A stretch of 8,922 nucleotides of DNA from JBNJEA01 sp051745395 (lineage in GTDB: Bacteria; Desulfobacterota; Desulfobacteria; Desulfobacterales; Desulfosalsimonadaceae). Below, one piece after another: positions 1 through 6,540 of this stretch; within the stretch, counting starts at the first letter, position 1, and each line of letters starts with the position of its first letter. A model generated the notes under the pieces. It saw only the letters and a program-made list of their open reading frames with translations. It did not search any database and was not told the origin of the DNA. The translations under genes and the position numbers were made by a program. The stretch is taken from assembly GCA_051745395.1 (NCBI GenBank), contig JBNJEA010000121.1, forward strand, positions 1-8,922. Reading direction: 5' to 3'.

Positions 1-1341
1 GAGTCCTCGATCGCCAAAATGCTGGATCTGGTGGAAACGGCTTCTGCGCGCAAAGCGGCCACGGAAAATTTCATTACCGTTTTCGCCCGGTATTACACCC
101 CGGCCATGGTGGCCGCCGCTGTCGCCATTGCGGTGCTGCCGCCCTTGCTTATGGCCGATGCTGCGTTTAAAACCTGGATTTACCGGGCGTTGGTGCTGCT
201 GGTGATTTCCTGTCCGTGCGCTTTGGTCATCAGCATCCCCCTGGGCTACTTCGGCGGCATCGGCCGGGCCTCGAAACGCGGAATCCTGGTCAAGGGATCG
301 AATTTCATCGATGCCTTAAGCAATGTAAAGACCGTGGTCTTCGACAAGACTGGAACCTTGACCGAAGGGGTGTTTCAGGTCGACCGGGTCGTGGCCGAAA
401 ACGGGTATGCGCCGGACCGGATCCTGGAAATGGCTGCGCTGGCCGAACAGCATTCCAACCACCCCATCGCCAAATCGATTCTGGATGCCTATCATCGCCA
501 GCAGAAATCGGGGCCGGGCAAACCGGCCGATCCTGGAAGGGTCGGCTCTCATACCGACATTTCCGGCAGCGGTGTCAAGGCGGCGGTCGATTCGACGGAT
601 GTGCTGGTGGGCAATGACCGGTTCATGCACGATGAAAACATCGCCCACAGCGAATGCGCCATAGAGGGCACCGTGGCCCACGTGGCCATTGGCGGCGAAT
701 ATGCCGGCTACATATTGATCGGCGACCGCATCCGGCACGACGCCGTCGAAACCATCTCCAGGCTGCGTGAAAACGGGGTGGAGCGGATATTGATGCTCAC
801 CGGCGACAATCCGTGTGCCGCCGATGCCATTGCCGGCGGTCTTGATTTGGACGGCCACTACGCGGGCCTGCTGCCGGAAGACAAGGTGCGGGTGTTTGAA
901 GAGCTCCAGGTGAAATACGCCGAACGCGGCCGGATTGCCTTCGTGGGCGACGGCATCAACGATGCCCCCGTCATTGCCCGGGCCGACGTCGGGGTGGCCA
1001 TGGGGGCGCTCGGCTCGGATGCGGCCATTGAAACCGCAGACGTGGTCCTGATGAAAGACTCGCCGGCAAAGATGGCAGAAGCCGTCCACATTGCCAAGCA
1101 GACCCGGGTGATCGTCTGGCAAAACATTGTCCTGGCCCTTTCGGTCAAGGCGGTGTTTATCGCCTTCGGCGCCTTCGGCCTGGCATCGATGTGGGCCGCC
1201 GTGTTTGCCGATGTGGGCACCGCCTTAATGGCCGTGGTCAATTCCACCCGCACCCTGGGCAAAAAGGCCCGGCCGAAATCCCCGGAAGACGAGACCCGGC
1301 AGGTGGGTTCGGGCGCGTCCTATTCAACCCAGTCCGTTTAA
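1..1341 (+). CDS. P1B-type heavy-metal-translocating ATPase (Zn/Cd/Pb class), 5' partial
   Basis: This is an inner-membrane pump that uses ATP to export divalent soft metals. The frame is open from base 1, so the N-terminal metal-binding domain, first membrane helices and most of the actuator domain lie outside the window. In the 446 visible residues I see: a membrane helix pair; the metal-site CPC motif at residues 71-73; the phosphorylated Asp of DKTGTLT at 115; the P1B-specific SNHP motif with HP at 154-155; the GDGINDAP hinge with its second Asp-containing loop near 316-322; and a last helix pair with Lys383 and the D-x-G motif at 404-406. CPC plus the distal Lys and DxG is the pattern of the Zn/Cd/Pb subgroup (ZntA/CadA), not the Cu subgroup. 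Nothing is broken in the visible part. The tail after residue 420 is polar and not conserved. It converges on the ferredoxin gene with 18 bp between them. Exact metal specificity is inferred. Confidence 0.95.
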   Translation, partial: ESSIAKMLDLVETASARKAATENFITVFARYYTPAMVAAAVAIAVLPPLLMADAAFKTWIYRALVLLVISCPCALVISIPLGYFGGIGRASKRGILVKGSNFIDALSNVKTVVFDKTGTLTEGVFQVDRVVAENGYAPDRILEMAALAEQHSNHPIAKSILDAYHRQQKSGPGKPADPGRVGSHTDISGSGVKAAVDSTDVLVGNDRFMHDENIAHSECAIEGTVAHVAIGGEYAGYILIGDRIRHDAVETISRLRENGVERILMLTGDNPCAADAIAGGLDLDGHYAGLLPEDKVRVFEELQVKYAERGRIAFVGDGINDAPVIARADVGVAMGALGSDAAIETADVVLMKDSPAKMAEAVHIAKQTRVIVWQNIVLALSVKAVFIAFGAFGLASMWAAVFADVGTALMAVVNSTRTLGKKARPKSPEDETRQVGSGASYSTQSV

Positions 1342-1359
1342 GTCCCGGTAAAATCGTTT

Positions 1360-1554
1360 TTATTCTTCGACCACGATCGCCCCCGGCGCGCATTCTTCCG
1401 CCGCCTGCCGGACCCGGCTTTCGTATTCCGGGGCCACATTTTCGTCGATCACCTCGCCGATCATTTGATCGTCGTCGTATGCAAAGACTTCCGGGCAGAC
1501 CTTGTTGCAGTTGCCGTCGCCCATGCAGAGATCATAATCGATTCGGACTTTCAT
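1360..1554 (-). CDS. Single-cluster ferredoxin with Asp in the cluster motif
   Basis: This is a 64-aa soluble electron carrier. The start ATG at 1554 is chosen because a GGAGG ribosome site sits just upstream (complement of 1559-1563) and the fold begins there; an upstream in-frame extension to 1677 has no homology-like content. The cluster motif is C10-x2-D13-x2-C16-x3-C20-P, with the distal Cys at C55 in ECAPGA. In the common 4Fe-4S form position 13 is Cys. Asp there is known from Pyrococcus furiosus ferredoxin, where it ligates a 4Fe-4S cluster that readily converts to 3Fe-4S. C20 matches the position that in some Desulfovibrio ferredoxins forms a disulfide, but I see no second partner Cys. 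The protein is very acidic, which is usual for the family. There is no neighbouring redox partner, so its client enzyme cannot be named. Confidence 0.9.
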   Translation of the reverse strand: MKVRIDYDLCMGDGNCNKVCPEVFAYDDDQMIGEVIDENVAPEYESRVRQAAEECAPGAIVVEE

Positions 1555-1632
1555 AGGGCCTCCGTGTATTTTCTGGTTTCTATAATAGGTTGATCCGTAA
1601 TGTTTTATCGGGCGGCATTTCCCCCACCCAAT

Positions 1633-1655
1633 CCTTCGCCAGTTCCTGGGGAAGG
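1633..1655. repeat. Intergenic hairpin, degenerate Pro-Ser-Pro-type repeat
   Basis: Two 10-base arms (1633-1642 and 1646-1655) pair with one mismatch around a 3-base TTC loop. The C/G-rich surroundings (about 1618-1680) resemble a dispersed intergenic repeat family built on CCCTCCCC/GGGGAGGG arms that is found in many bacterial genomes. No T tract follows on either strand, so it is not a standard terminator. Family membership is by eye only. Confidence 0.4.
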
Positions 1656-1715
1656 GGTGAAGGTCGGTTGTGGGCAAGTGCGGTCACGGGAATTCAGAGT
1701 TGGGGGAATACTTTC

Positions 1716-1752
1716 AAAAAGGGCGTCCCGGCCGGCGCACCCACCCGCCCTT
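1716..1752 (-). terminator. Candidate intrinsic terminator of the toxin gene
   Basis: On the minus strand, two bases after the PIN toxin stop codon, a 7-bp perfect stem AAGGGCG/CGCCCTT (1746-1752 with 1719-1725) closes a 20-base GC-rich loop and runs into five T residues. The position is right for ending the toxin-antitoxin transcript. The large loop makes it weaker than a textbook terminator. Confidence 0.5.
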
Positions 1753-1754
1753 GG

Positions 1755-2171
1755 TTACGATAGGGGAAGCATTTCGACTTCTGCAATCGTATTGAAATCT
1801 TTTTCATTGAAGGTAGCGATGTGTTTAATGCCATTGGCAAGGCCGATGCCGGCAATTTCGAAATCATGGATTTTGAGGCCTGCAGGGCGATATTGGTTCA
1901 GAAGCGTCAGTAGGATCCCGTATGATTTTTTGGTCGGATACAGGATTTGAAAAATATCATAAAAATCATCAATTACTGTGATGGCATCGCTGACCGAAAT
2001 CCTGTTGCGAGGGTGCCGGGTAACAACGGAGAGAAATTCGGTGAGGTTTTTCGATGTCGTATATAAATCCAAATCGGATCGGGAAATAAGGCTTTGGGCC
2101 GGTTCGAAAAATGTCGAATCTTCGTCTGTCGCATATATCAAAACATTGGTATCAACCAGGATGCTATTCAT
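1755..2171 (-). CDS. PIN-domain toxin (VapC-like ribonuclease)
   Basis: This is a 138-aa single-domain PIN protein, the usual size for VapC-type toxins, which are metal-dependent endoribonucleases that block translation when freed from the antitoxin. The fold starts at once (ILVDTNVLIYA). The acidic catalytic set is visible: D7 in the DTN motif, E45 in NLTEF, D103 in KIHDFEIA, and D125 in FNEKDF. The late block IKHIATFNEKDF is the standard PIN C-terminal signature. The start ATG at 2171 lies inside the end of the antitoxin gene. The two frames share 8 bases (2164-2171), which suggests translational coupling. No frameshift or missing residue is seen, so it is probably active. Its RNA target cannot be predicted from sequence. 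Confidence 0.92.
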   Translation of the reverse strand: MNSILVDTNVLIYATDEDSTFFEPAQSLISRSDLDLYTTSKNLTEFLSVVTRHPRNRISVSDAITVIDDFYDIFQILYPTKKSYGILLTLLNQYRPAGLKIHDFEIAGIGLANGIKHIATFNEKDFNTIAEVEMLPLS

Positions 2172-2343
2172 ATGCCTTTTCCCGGATGTGTTTATGATCG
2201 AAAGCACCGCCCAACTTGAAAGTATGAAGGGCTTTTCGGTGTCGGTTCTGTTTTTTGAGCGCTGCAATGAAAGAATGGACTTTTTCAACCCATTCATCGG
2301 GCATTTCATCGATTTCTTTTTTGACCTGATTTTTATCACTCAT
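2164..2343 (-). CDS. Antitoxin of the PIN toxin (DUF2281/VapB-like)
   Basis: This is a 59-aa protein whose gene directly precedes and overlaps the toxin gene. The ATG at 2343 is preferred over an in-frame start 12 codons upstream, because an AAGGGGA ribosome site sits about 6 bases before it. The N-terminal part (to about residue 28) is predicted helical, with the pattern of a small dimer or tether helix. The C-terminal end has a Lys-Leu-Gly-Gly-x-Phe-Asp block and ends in a Lys-Ala-Tyr-Glu tail, features I associate with DUF2281-type antitoxins that pair with PIN toxins. I see no clear AbrB or ribbon-helix-helix DNA-binding domain, so whether it autoregulates is open. The family call is from memory of the C-terminal motif; the pairing itself rests on gene order and overlap. 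Confidence 0.85.
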   Translation of the reverse strand: MSDKNQVKKEIDEMPDEWVEKVHSFIAALKKQNRHRKALHTFKLGGAFDHKHIREKAYE

Positions 2344-2384
2344 ATCAAATCCCCTTGAATAAACGGAATATATAACCAAATTAA

Positions 2385-2413
2385 ATTATAGGGTTATTGC
2401 TGTCAATTGAAAA
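2385..2413 (-). promoter_or_regulatory. Candidate promoter of the toxin-antitoxin operon
   Basis: In an AT-rich patch 41 bp upstream of the antitoxin ATG, the minus strand has a perfect -10 box TATAAT (complement of 2385-2390) with a 4/6 -35 box TTTTCA (complement of 2408-2413) at 17-bp spacing. A better -35 (TTGACA, complement of 2401-2406) lies nearby but is only 10 bp from this -10. At 17 bp it would use the poor TAATTT instead. The patch stands out from its GC-rich surroundings. Confidence 0.45.
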
Positions 2414-2446
2414 CCGTCCTTGTTGAATACAAGGCAAGCTTATCCA

Positions 2447-2617
2447 TTCCGCAGTGGCGATAATGCCGCCGGTGGCGTCGAGCACGGCGGAAATGACGCC
2501 GCCGAGGAGATTGCCGCGTAAAAAATTGCCCACCAGTTTCTCTTTCATGGCAACATTTAATCGGATAACCCTATTGACAGGTGGTAACTCCCGCAATATG
2601 AATCGGTACAGGCACAA
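2447..2617 (-). pseudogene. Decayed fragment of a PaaI-type (hotdog) thioesterase
   Basis: On the minus strand an open frame reads ELPPVNRVIRL, then MKEKLVGNFLRGNLLGGVIS, then AVLDATGGIIATAEW. This is the core of the PaaI/hotdog acyl-CoA thioesterase family, whose usual pattern is PxN..LG(L/I)…lvGN..rg.lHGGvisalLDxtGG. Three signs of decay are visible. The segment normally lying between the first strand and the LVGN block (roughly 15-20 residues) is missing. The conserved His of HGG is Leu. All sequence after the GG…A helix is lost, and the frame ends in unrelated residues next to the toxin-antitoxin promoter. Only a TTG could serve as upstream start and no ribosome site supports it. I read it as a remnant, not a functional small protein. 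The boundaries are approximate. Confidence 0.6.
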
Positions 2618-2688
2618 AAGAGATAGTTTCCGCGAAATGGTCCAGAATCGGCTGATCCGGACGGCTCCGGCAAAGGTTTTGGCAGCGT

Positions 2689-2850
2689 ATGAACATACAT
2701 CATGATATCGGCTTTGATGCGGCCTACCGGCTGACCATGGAAAACATCGCCGTACTCGACGAAGAGGTGCTGCCCGTCGACTGCGCCGTGGGCCGGGTGG
2801 TTTCCCGGCCGGTGGCAGCCCGGGTGCATTCGCCTTCGGTGGATTCTTCC
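2689..2850 (+). pseudogene. Truncated N-terminus of a MoeA-like molybdopterin gene
   Basis: From ATG 2689 the plus strand encodes about 54 residues that match the start of MoeA-family molybdopterin molybdotransferases: a helix (FDAAYRLTMENIAVLDEEVLPVD), then the signature CAVGRVVSRPVAARVHSPSVDSS, equivalent to xxGRvlAxdvxAxxdxPxfdxS in MoeA. The next family residues should be (A/L)(M/K)DGYA. Instead the homology stops after the codon ending at 2850, and the frame runs on antisense through the DUF1499 gene without MoeA features. MoeA proteins are normally around 400 residues, so nearly 90% is missing. No good ribosome site precedes the ATG. It is head to head with the thioesterase remnant. The open frame to 3186 is best read as fortuitous. 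Confidence 0.6.
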
Positions 2851-2853
2851 ATA

Positions 2854-3327
2854 TTATCCCTGCATCAGGTCTTCGGTCATTCGGTTGTTGAACAGCTCCC
2901 GGATTTCTTCCAGCCGGCGCTTGTTGACCCCGAAATCGTAGTAACCGCTGCGGGCGGCGGAGCGCACATGAATCACGCCGGTATTTTCAGGAAAATAAAA
3001 CTCCGCGTCGTCAACAAAACCGAAGAAAGAAGATTGGAAGGTCGCATGAATATAATCGTTTTTTTGGGTTACGATCTTGCAGCGTTTCATGTCCTGCAAA
3101 ACCGCAATCAGGGTCGCCCGGGCCTTTTTTCTCTGCCCGGCGTACGCCAGCGGTGTTACCCCGCTGTCTTCGTCGTCGGTCATTGAGGTGATACAATTGG
3201 GCTTGCTCGGGCAGGGGGCCAATCGGTTTTCGGTGACGCCGATCTTTATATCGCTGCATCCGGTCACTGCGGTTCCGATCATCAACGCCCCGCATGCCAG
3301 GCCCATGCGTTTGATCCATTTCCACAT
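2854..3327 (-). CDS. DUF1499 family lipoprotein
   Basis: This is a 157-aa protein of unknown function. A strong ribosome site (GGAGG) precedes the ATG at 3327. Residues 1-23 form a lipoprotein signal peptide with positively charged start, hydrophobic core and lipobox V-T-G-C at 21-24. Lipidation would fall on Cys24. Ser follows, so there is no Asp+2 inner-membrane retention signal and outer-membrane sorting is plausible. The mature part carries the DUF1499 landmarks: LAPCPSKPNCITS near 36-48, a central PLAY segment, FGFVDDAEFYF, and VRSAARSGYYDFGVNKRRLEEIR near the C-terminus. Length is normal for the family. Its last codon lies 3 bp from the end of the MoeA remnant, so its downstream flank has been rearranged although the gene itself looks complete. 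No biochemical role is known to me. Confidence 0.9.
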   Translation of the reverse strand: MWKWIKRMGLACGALMIGTAVTGCSDIKIGVTENRLAPCPSKPNCITSMTDDEDSGVTPLAYAGQRKKARATLIAVLQDMKRCKIVTQKNDYIHATFQSSFFGFVDDAEFYFPENTGVIHVRSAARSGYYDFGVNKRRLEEIRELFNNRMTEDLMQG

Positions 3328-3613
3328 GCTATTTCCTCCGATTTGTGTTTTGCTTCTATGTTACCAGAGCCCGGTTGTATCGCAAAACGAAATCAATTCT
3401 GAGTTTTTCTATATTTTTTGCCCGAACCGGCAAATTTCCTGTACAGCGGAATGGGAAGGGGCCAGGTTGGCATGATACATGAGTTTTATACAATCGCCCG
3501 GAAAAAAACGGGTAAAGGCGGGGTTGCATAATCCGGTCCCGCTATTTACGTTTACAGGGCATGCTGCCCAACGGCCCGGCCGGTTATTATTTTTATGCGG
3601 GGAAAAGACAGCA

Positions 3614-3814
3614 ATGGAGAATACAAAACAAAAATTACTGGATCAACTGATCGATATCAATGCGCAAATCGATGAGCTGGAAGCAAGTATTCCGCCGCAT
3701 TCCGTCCAACCAGGCCTTATTGCCCGCCTCGATGAACTCGAGGCCGAGCGCGATCGTCTGCTGACGGAAATGGAAAGACAAGACAATGCCAACCACACAT
3801 CCCGGGGAGAATGA
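3614..3814 (+). CDS. Small coiled-coil protein, first gene of the ptsP cluster
   Basis: This is a 66-aa hypothetical protein. I chose the ATG at 3614, which has a GGGGA site about 10 bases upstream; an in-frame ATG at 3479 would add 45 residues of no structural character. Two heptad-like helices, LLDQLIDINAQIDELEASI (residues 8-26) and LIARLDELEAERDRLLTEMER (about 35-55), are joined by a Pro-His-Ser-Val turn, suggesting a helical hairpin or dimeric coiled coil. There is no signal peptide or membrane segment. Its stop codon overlaps the first possible ATG of the next gene (ATGA), so the two are probably co-translated, and ptsP follows in the same direction. The 286-bp gap upstream of it holds no gene I can support; only weak promoter-like sequences are visible there. 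I do not recognise a function. Confidence 0.75.
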   Translation: MENTKQKLLDQLIDINAQIDELEASIPPHSVQPGLIARLDELEAERDRLLTEMERQDNANHTSRGE

Positions 3815-3816
3815 AT

Positions 3817-4047
3817 ATGGGCTACTGTGTTAATCATCCGGACAGGGAAACCAGCTACATGTGCAGCAAACACGGCAAATATTTCTGCCAGCAATGCCTG
3901 GGCTGCCCGGATCCGGAACTGTACTGCAAATTCCGTTCATCGTGTCCCATCTGGTTTATGCAGAAAGGGGCCATGGATCTGGATCGCGACGAAAAAAAGT
4001 CCTCTGTGGAAATCGAGCCGGAAAGTGATTCGGAAAGGTGGGCATAA
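3817..4047 (+). CDS. Small Cys/His zinc-binding (B-box-like) protein
   Basis: This is a 76-aa cytoplasmic protein. Two in-frame ATGs exist, at 3811 and 3817. The GGGGAG site at 3804-3809 lies too close to the first, so 3817 is preferred; the earlier start would give an ATGA overlap with the gene before. The N-terminal half is packed with likely metal ligands: C4-x2-H7, C16-x2-H19, C24-x2-C27-x2-C30, then C37 and C43. The opening order C-x2-H … C-x2-H … C-x2-C resembles B-box-type zinc fingers, and the later cysteines could complete a second site. The segment ending CPIWFM is hydrophobic and may contact a partner. The C-terminal third is charged and probably disordered. It sits 75 bp before ptsP, which suggests a shared transcript. 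Whether it binds zinc, and what it contacts, is inference. Confidence 0.8.
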   Translation: MGYCVNHPDRETSYMCSKHGKYFCQQCLGCPDPELYCKFRSSCPIWFMQKGAMDLDRDEKKSSVEIEPESDSERWA

Positions 4048-4122
4048 CCACTGTTTTATATTTAAGGCCGCGTCAGGTCTCCGACCGGGCCCGGCCCATG
4101 CCGGAAAAAGGAACCGTCCCTT

Positions 4123-6459
4123 ATGCAGAGCCAGCAGATTCATATACTCGAAGATATATTTCAGACGATCACCGAGTCCGACAGCCCGGAAAAGACCTTA
4201 GACCAGCTCGTCCAAATGCTTGCCGACAAACTCAATATCGATGTCTGCTCCGTATACGTCTATAACCGGCAGGAAAACAAGCTGGTGTTAAAGGCGACTG
4301 TGGGCCTTGCCGCCGATTCGGTGGACTCCATTGAAATGGATCTCAACGAAGGGCTCACCGGCCTGGTCATCGAGGAAATGAAACCGGTATTCGTGGTCAA
4401 TCCCTCCACCCATCCGCGTTTCAAGTATTACGCCAAAAGCGGGGAGGAGGCCTACAGCACTTTTCTGGGGCTGCCCCTGATTTATCACCAGAAGGTCCTT
4501 GGCGTGCTGGTGATTCAGACGGTTTCCGAAGACAGCATCAAGGAGCCCGACATCCCGGTATTTGCCAATATCGCCAGCCAGATTTCGGCCACGGTGGCCT
4601 ATACCGGCCTGCTCGAGGATGCAGCAGCCAAAAACGCCGCCGCAGCCTCCGATTTGTCTGAACTGGCGATTCAAAAGACCGAAGTCACCAGCGCGCAATC
4701 CCAGCATGGCCACTTGCGGGGCGACCCGGTCTCCGAGCAGGTGGCCGAGGGCTATGCCTATTATCTGCCGGAAAATATCGATTTCGACCAGGTCCATTGC
4801 ACTTGGGTCCAGGAGGGAGAAAACGAAACCCGGCGTCTGGAAAAAGCCTTTCAAAAGGCCGGGGACCAGATCCGGCATCTCGCACGGCAGAGCAAAGGCA
4901 TTACCGACCAGGAATCGGCCATCGTGGATGCCCATCTCATGTTCCTCGAAGACCCGGCCTTACAGCGCAAAATTTTTTCCCTGATCGAAAAGGGGTATTG
5001 TGCCGAATATGCGTTAAAACAGGTCATCATGGAATACGTGGAGATGTTTCATGCAATGGAGGATGCCTACTTAAGCGAACGCGGCGCAGATGTGCTCGAT
5101 ATCGGCCGGCGGGTGCTCGGCCATCTCATGGGCGTATCCGACGAAGCCGACCAGGCGTTTAAGCGCCCGACGATTTTAATCGCCTCCGATATCTCCCCGG
5201 TGGATCTGCTGGCCATCCGCCAGCCCAACCTCAAAGGCATTGTTACGGCCCGCGGCGGACGGACCTCGCACACGGTGATTTTGTCAAAATCGCTCGAGAT
5301 CCCGATCGTGATCGGCGTGGAGGAACTGCTCGACCGGGTCCGGCAGAATGATTACCTGATTATTGACGGGGCATCGGGATTCGTGTTCGTCAACCCGCCC
5401 GGCGATATCCGGGACGAATACGCCCGGCTACGGGAAGAAAATCAGAAAACACTGGCGCAACTCGAATCCATCCGCGATCTGCCGGCCGTGACCCTCGACG
5501 GGTTTTCGGTCCGCATGGGCGCCAATATCGGCCTGCTGTCCGACATGGCCCTGGTCAACAAGTACGGCTGCGATCATATCGGCCTGTACCGGACGGAATT
5601 TCCCTTTTTGCTGCGCAAAAGCTTTCCTTCCGAAGACGAACAGGTGAGGCTGTATACCCGGATGATTGAACGGGCCGAAGGCAAATCGGTTACCATCCGG
5701 ACTTTTGACGTGGGCGGGGATAAGTTTCTGTCCTATCTCGATTATCCCAGGGAGCAAAACCCGTTTCTCGGCTGGCGCTCCATCCGGGTCAGCCTGGATT
5801 TGGAAGACCAGTTCCGCACCCAGATCCGCTCCATTCTGCGGGCATCGGCGGCGGGGGACGTCAATTTTTTGTTTCCCATGATATCGTCGGTGGAAGAAAT
5901 CCGGCGGGTGGTCGAGCTGGTGGAACTGGAAAAAAACGAACTTGATAAAATGGGCATTGCCTATGATGCCGATATTCAACTCGGCATTATGGTCGAAGTG
6001 CCCGGGGCGGTGATGATACTGGATCGATTGTTGAAGTACGTCGATTTTGTCAGCATCGGCACCAACGATTTGATCCAGTATTTGCTGGCTGTTGACCGCA
6101 ACAACAAGAAAGTGGCCGGCCGCTACAATGCAATGCATCCGTCTGTGATCACAACGGTTTCGGAAATTGTGCGCATCTGCAAGCAGCACAACAAATCGGT
6201 CAGCATCTGCGGCGAGGCCGCCGCCCGGCCGGAAAATCTTTTTCTTTATATCGGCATGGGCGCCGATCGGATCAGCATGGCGCCTTCATCCGTGCCGGCC
6301 GCCAAGCAGATGGTGCGCTCCATTGGCCGGGCCGACGCGCAAAAGGCCCTGGAAGCCGTTAATAAAATGGATGATGCCGCTACCATTTCCGCTTTTATGG
6401 CCGATTACCGGGAAAAATGGCAGCCGCCGGCTGTAACGGAGGGGGAGCTTCGAGCATAA
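4123..6459 (+). CDS. ptsP: PtsP: GAF-domain enzyme I (PEP-protein phosphotransferase) of the nitrogen PTS
   Basis: This is a 778-aa cytoplasmic kinase that takes phosphate from PEP and passes it to an HPr/NPr carrier, feeding PtsN-type regulatory relays rather than sugar uptake. Domains in order: N-terminal GAF sensor (about residues 18-165), a short linker, the enzyme I N-terminal carrier-binding helices (about 205-330), the swivelling phosphohistidine domain with GGRTSH and active His383, and the PEP-binding barrel (about 450-745). The barrel keeps R490 (LYRTEF), R526 (IRTFDVGGDK), Mg ligands E625 and D649, and catalytic C696 in CGEAAA. The spacings between these residues (107, 36, 24 and 47 between the pairs) equal those I recall for E. 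coli enzyme I, so it should be active. The GAF domain in relatives responds to nitrogen signals. No npr or ptsN gene lies in the window. An AAGGA site precedes the ATG by about 11 bases. Confidence 0.96.
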   Translation: MQSQQIHILEDIFQTITESDSPEKTLDQLVQMLADKLNIDVCSVYVYNRQENKLVLKATVGLAADSVDSIEMDLNEGLTGLVIEEMKPVFVVNPSTHPRFKYYAKSGEEAYSTFLGLPLIYHQKVLGVLVIQTVSEDSIKEPDIPVFANIASQISATVAYTGLLEDAAAKNAAAASDLSELAIQKTEVTSAQSQHGHLRGDPVSEQVAEGYAYYLPENIDFDQVHCTWVQEGENETRRLEKAFQKAGDQIRHLARQSKGITDQESAIVDAHLMFLEDPALQRKIFSLIEKGYCAEYALKQVIMEYVEMFHAMEDAYLSERGADVLDIGRRVLGHLMGVSDEADQAFKRPTILIASDISPVDLLAIRQPNLKGIVTARGGRTSHTVILSKSLEIPIVIGVEELLDRVRQNDYLIIDGASGFVFVNPPGDIRDEYARLREENQKTLAQLESIRDLPAVTLDGFSVRMGANIGLLSDMALVNKYGCDHIGLYRTEFPFLLRKSFPSEDEQVRLYTRMIERAEGKSVTIRTFDVGGDKFLSYLDYPREQNPFLGWRSIRVSLDLEDQFRTQIRSILRASAAGDVNFLFPMISSVEEIRRVVELVELEKNELDKMGIAYDADIQLGIMVEVPGAVMILDRLLKYVDFVSIGTNDLIQYLLAVDRNNKKVAGRYNAMHPSVITTVSEIVRICKQHNKSVSICGEAAARPENLFLYIGMGADRISMAPSSVPAAKQMVRSIGRADAQKALEAVNKMDDAATISAFMADYREKWQPPAVTEGELRA

Positions 6460-6474
6460 AGCCCAAATTGGGAT

Positions 6475-6512
6475 AAAAAAACGCCCGTGCGGCCAAAATA
6501 CCGGCACGGGCG
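6475..6512 (-). terminator. Intrinsic terminator of the PNPOx-like gene
   Basis: A perfect 9-bp GC-rich stem (6482-6490 with 6504-6512) closes a 13-base loop. Read on the minus strand it is followed by seven T residues (A run 6475-6481 on the plus strand), a strong rho-independent signal 29 bp after the stop of the gene at 6541. On the plus strand there is no T tract, so it would end ptsP transcription only weakly, although it lies just past the ptsP stop. Confidence 0.88.
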
Positions 6513-6540
6513 GTCGGATGGAATGCCTGTCCGGCGGGCT

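Noticed and set aside
316..1122. 268-residue open frame on the minus strand
   Set aside because: It lies wholly antisense to the P-type ATPase, whose motifs are all in the plus frame. Its own translation has no domain features and the low-complexity His/Gly/Asp bias typical of antisense frames in GC-rich genes.
1600..1950. Plus-strand frame beginning in the Pro-rich repeat
   Set aside because: The start encodes the translated intergenic repeat (NPSPVPGEG-like) and the rest is antisense to the PIN toxin.
2385..2583. Inverted 10-mer ATAACCCTAT shared by 2388-2397 and 2564-2573, each near a TTGACAG
   Set aside because: The two elements occur in different order and spacing at the two sites, and several 10-mer matches are expected by chance in a window of this size, so I do not call an operator pair.
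2689..3186. Plus-strand frame of 165 residues as an intact gene
   Set aside because: Only the first 54 residues look like a protein family (MoeA). The rest is antisense to the well-supported DUF1499 lipoprotein gene.
3460..3480. Sigma-54-like TTGGCATG sequence before the ptsP cluster
   Set aside because: The -24 half resembles the consensus, but the required GC of the -12 half is missing at the right spacing.
5428..6189. 253-residue minus-strand frame inside ptsP
   Set aside because: It is antisense to the conserved PEP-binding barrel of PtsP and shows no family motif or ribosome site.
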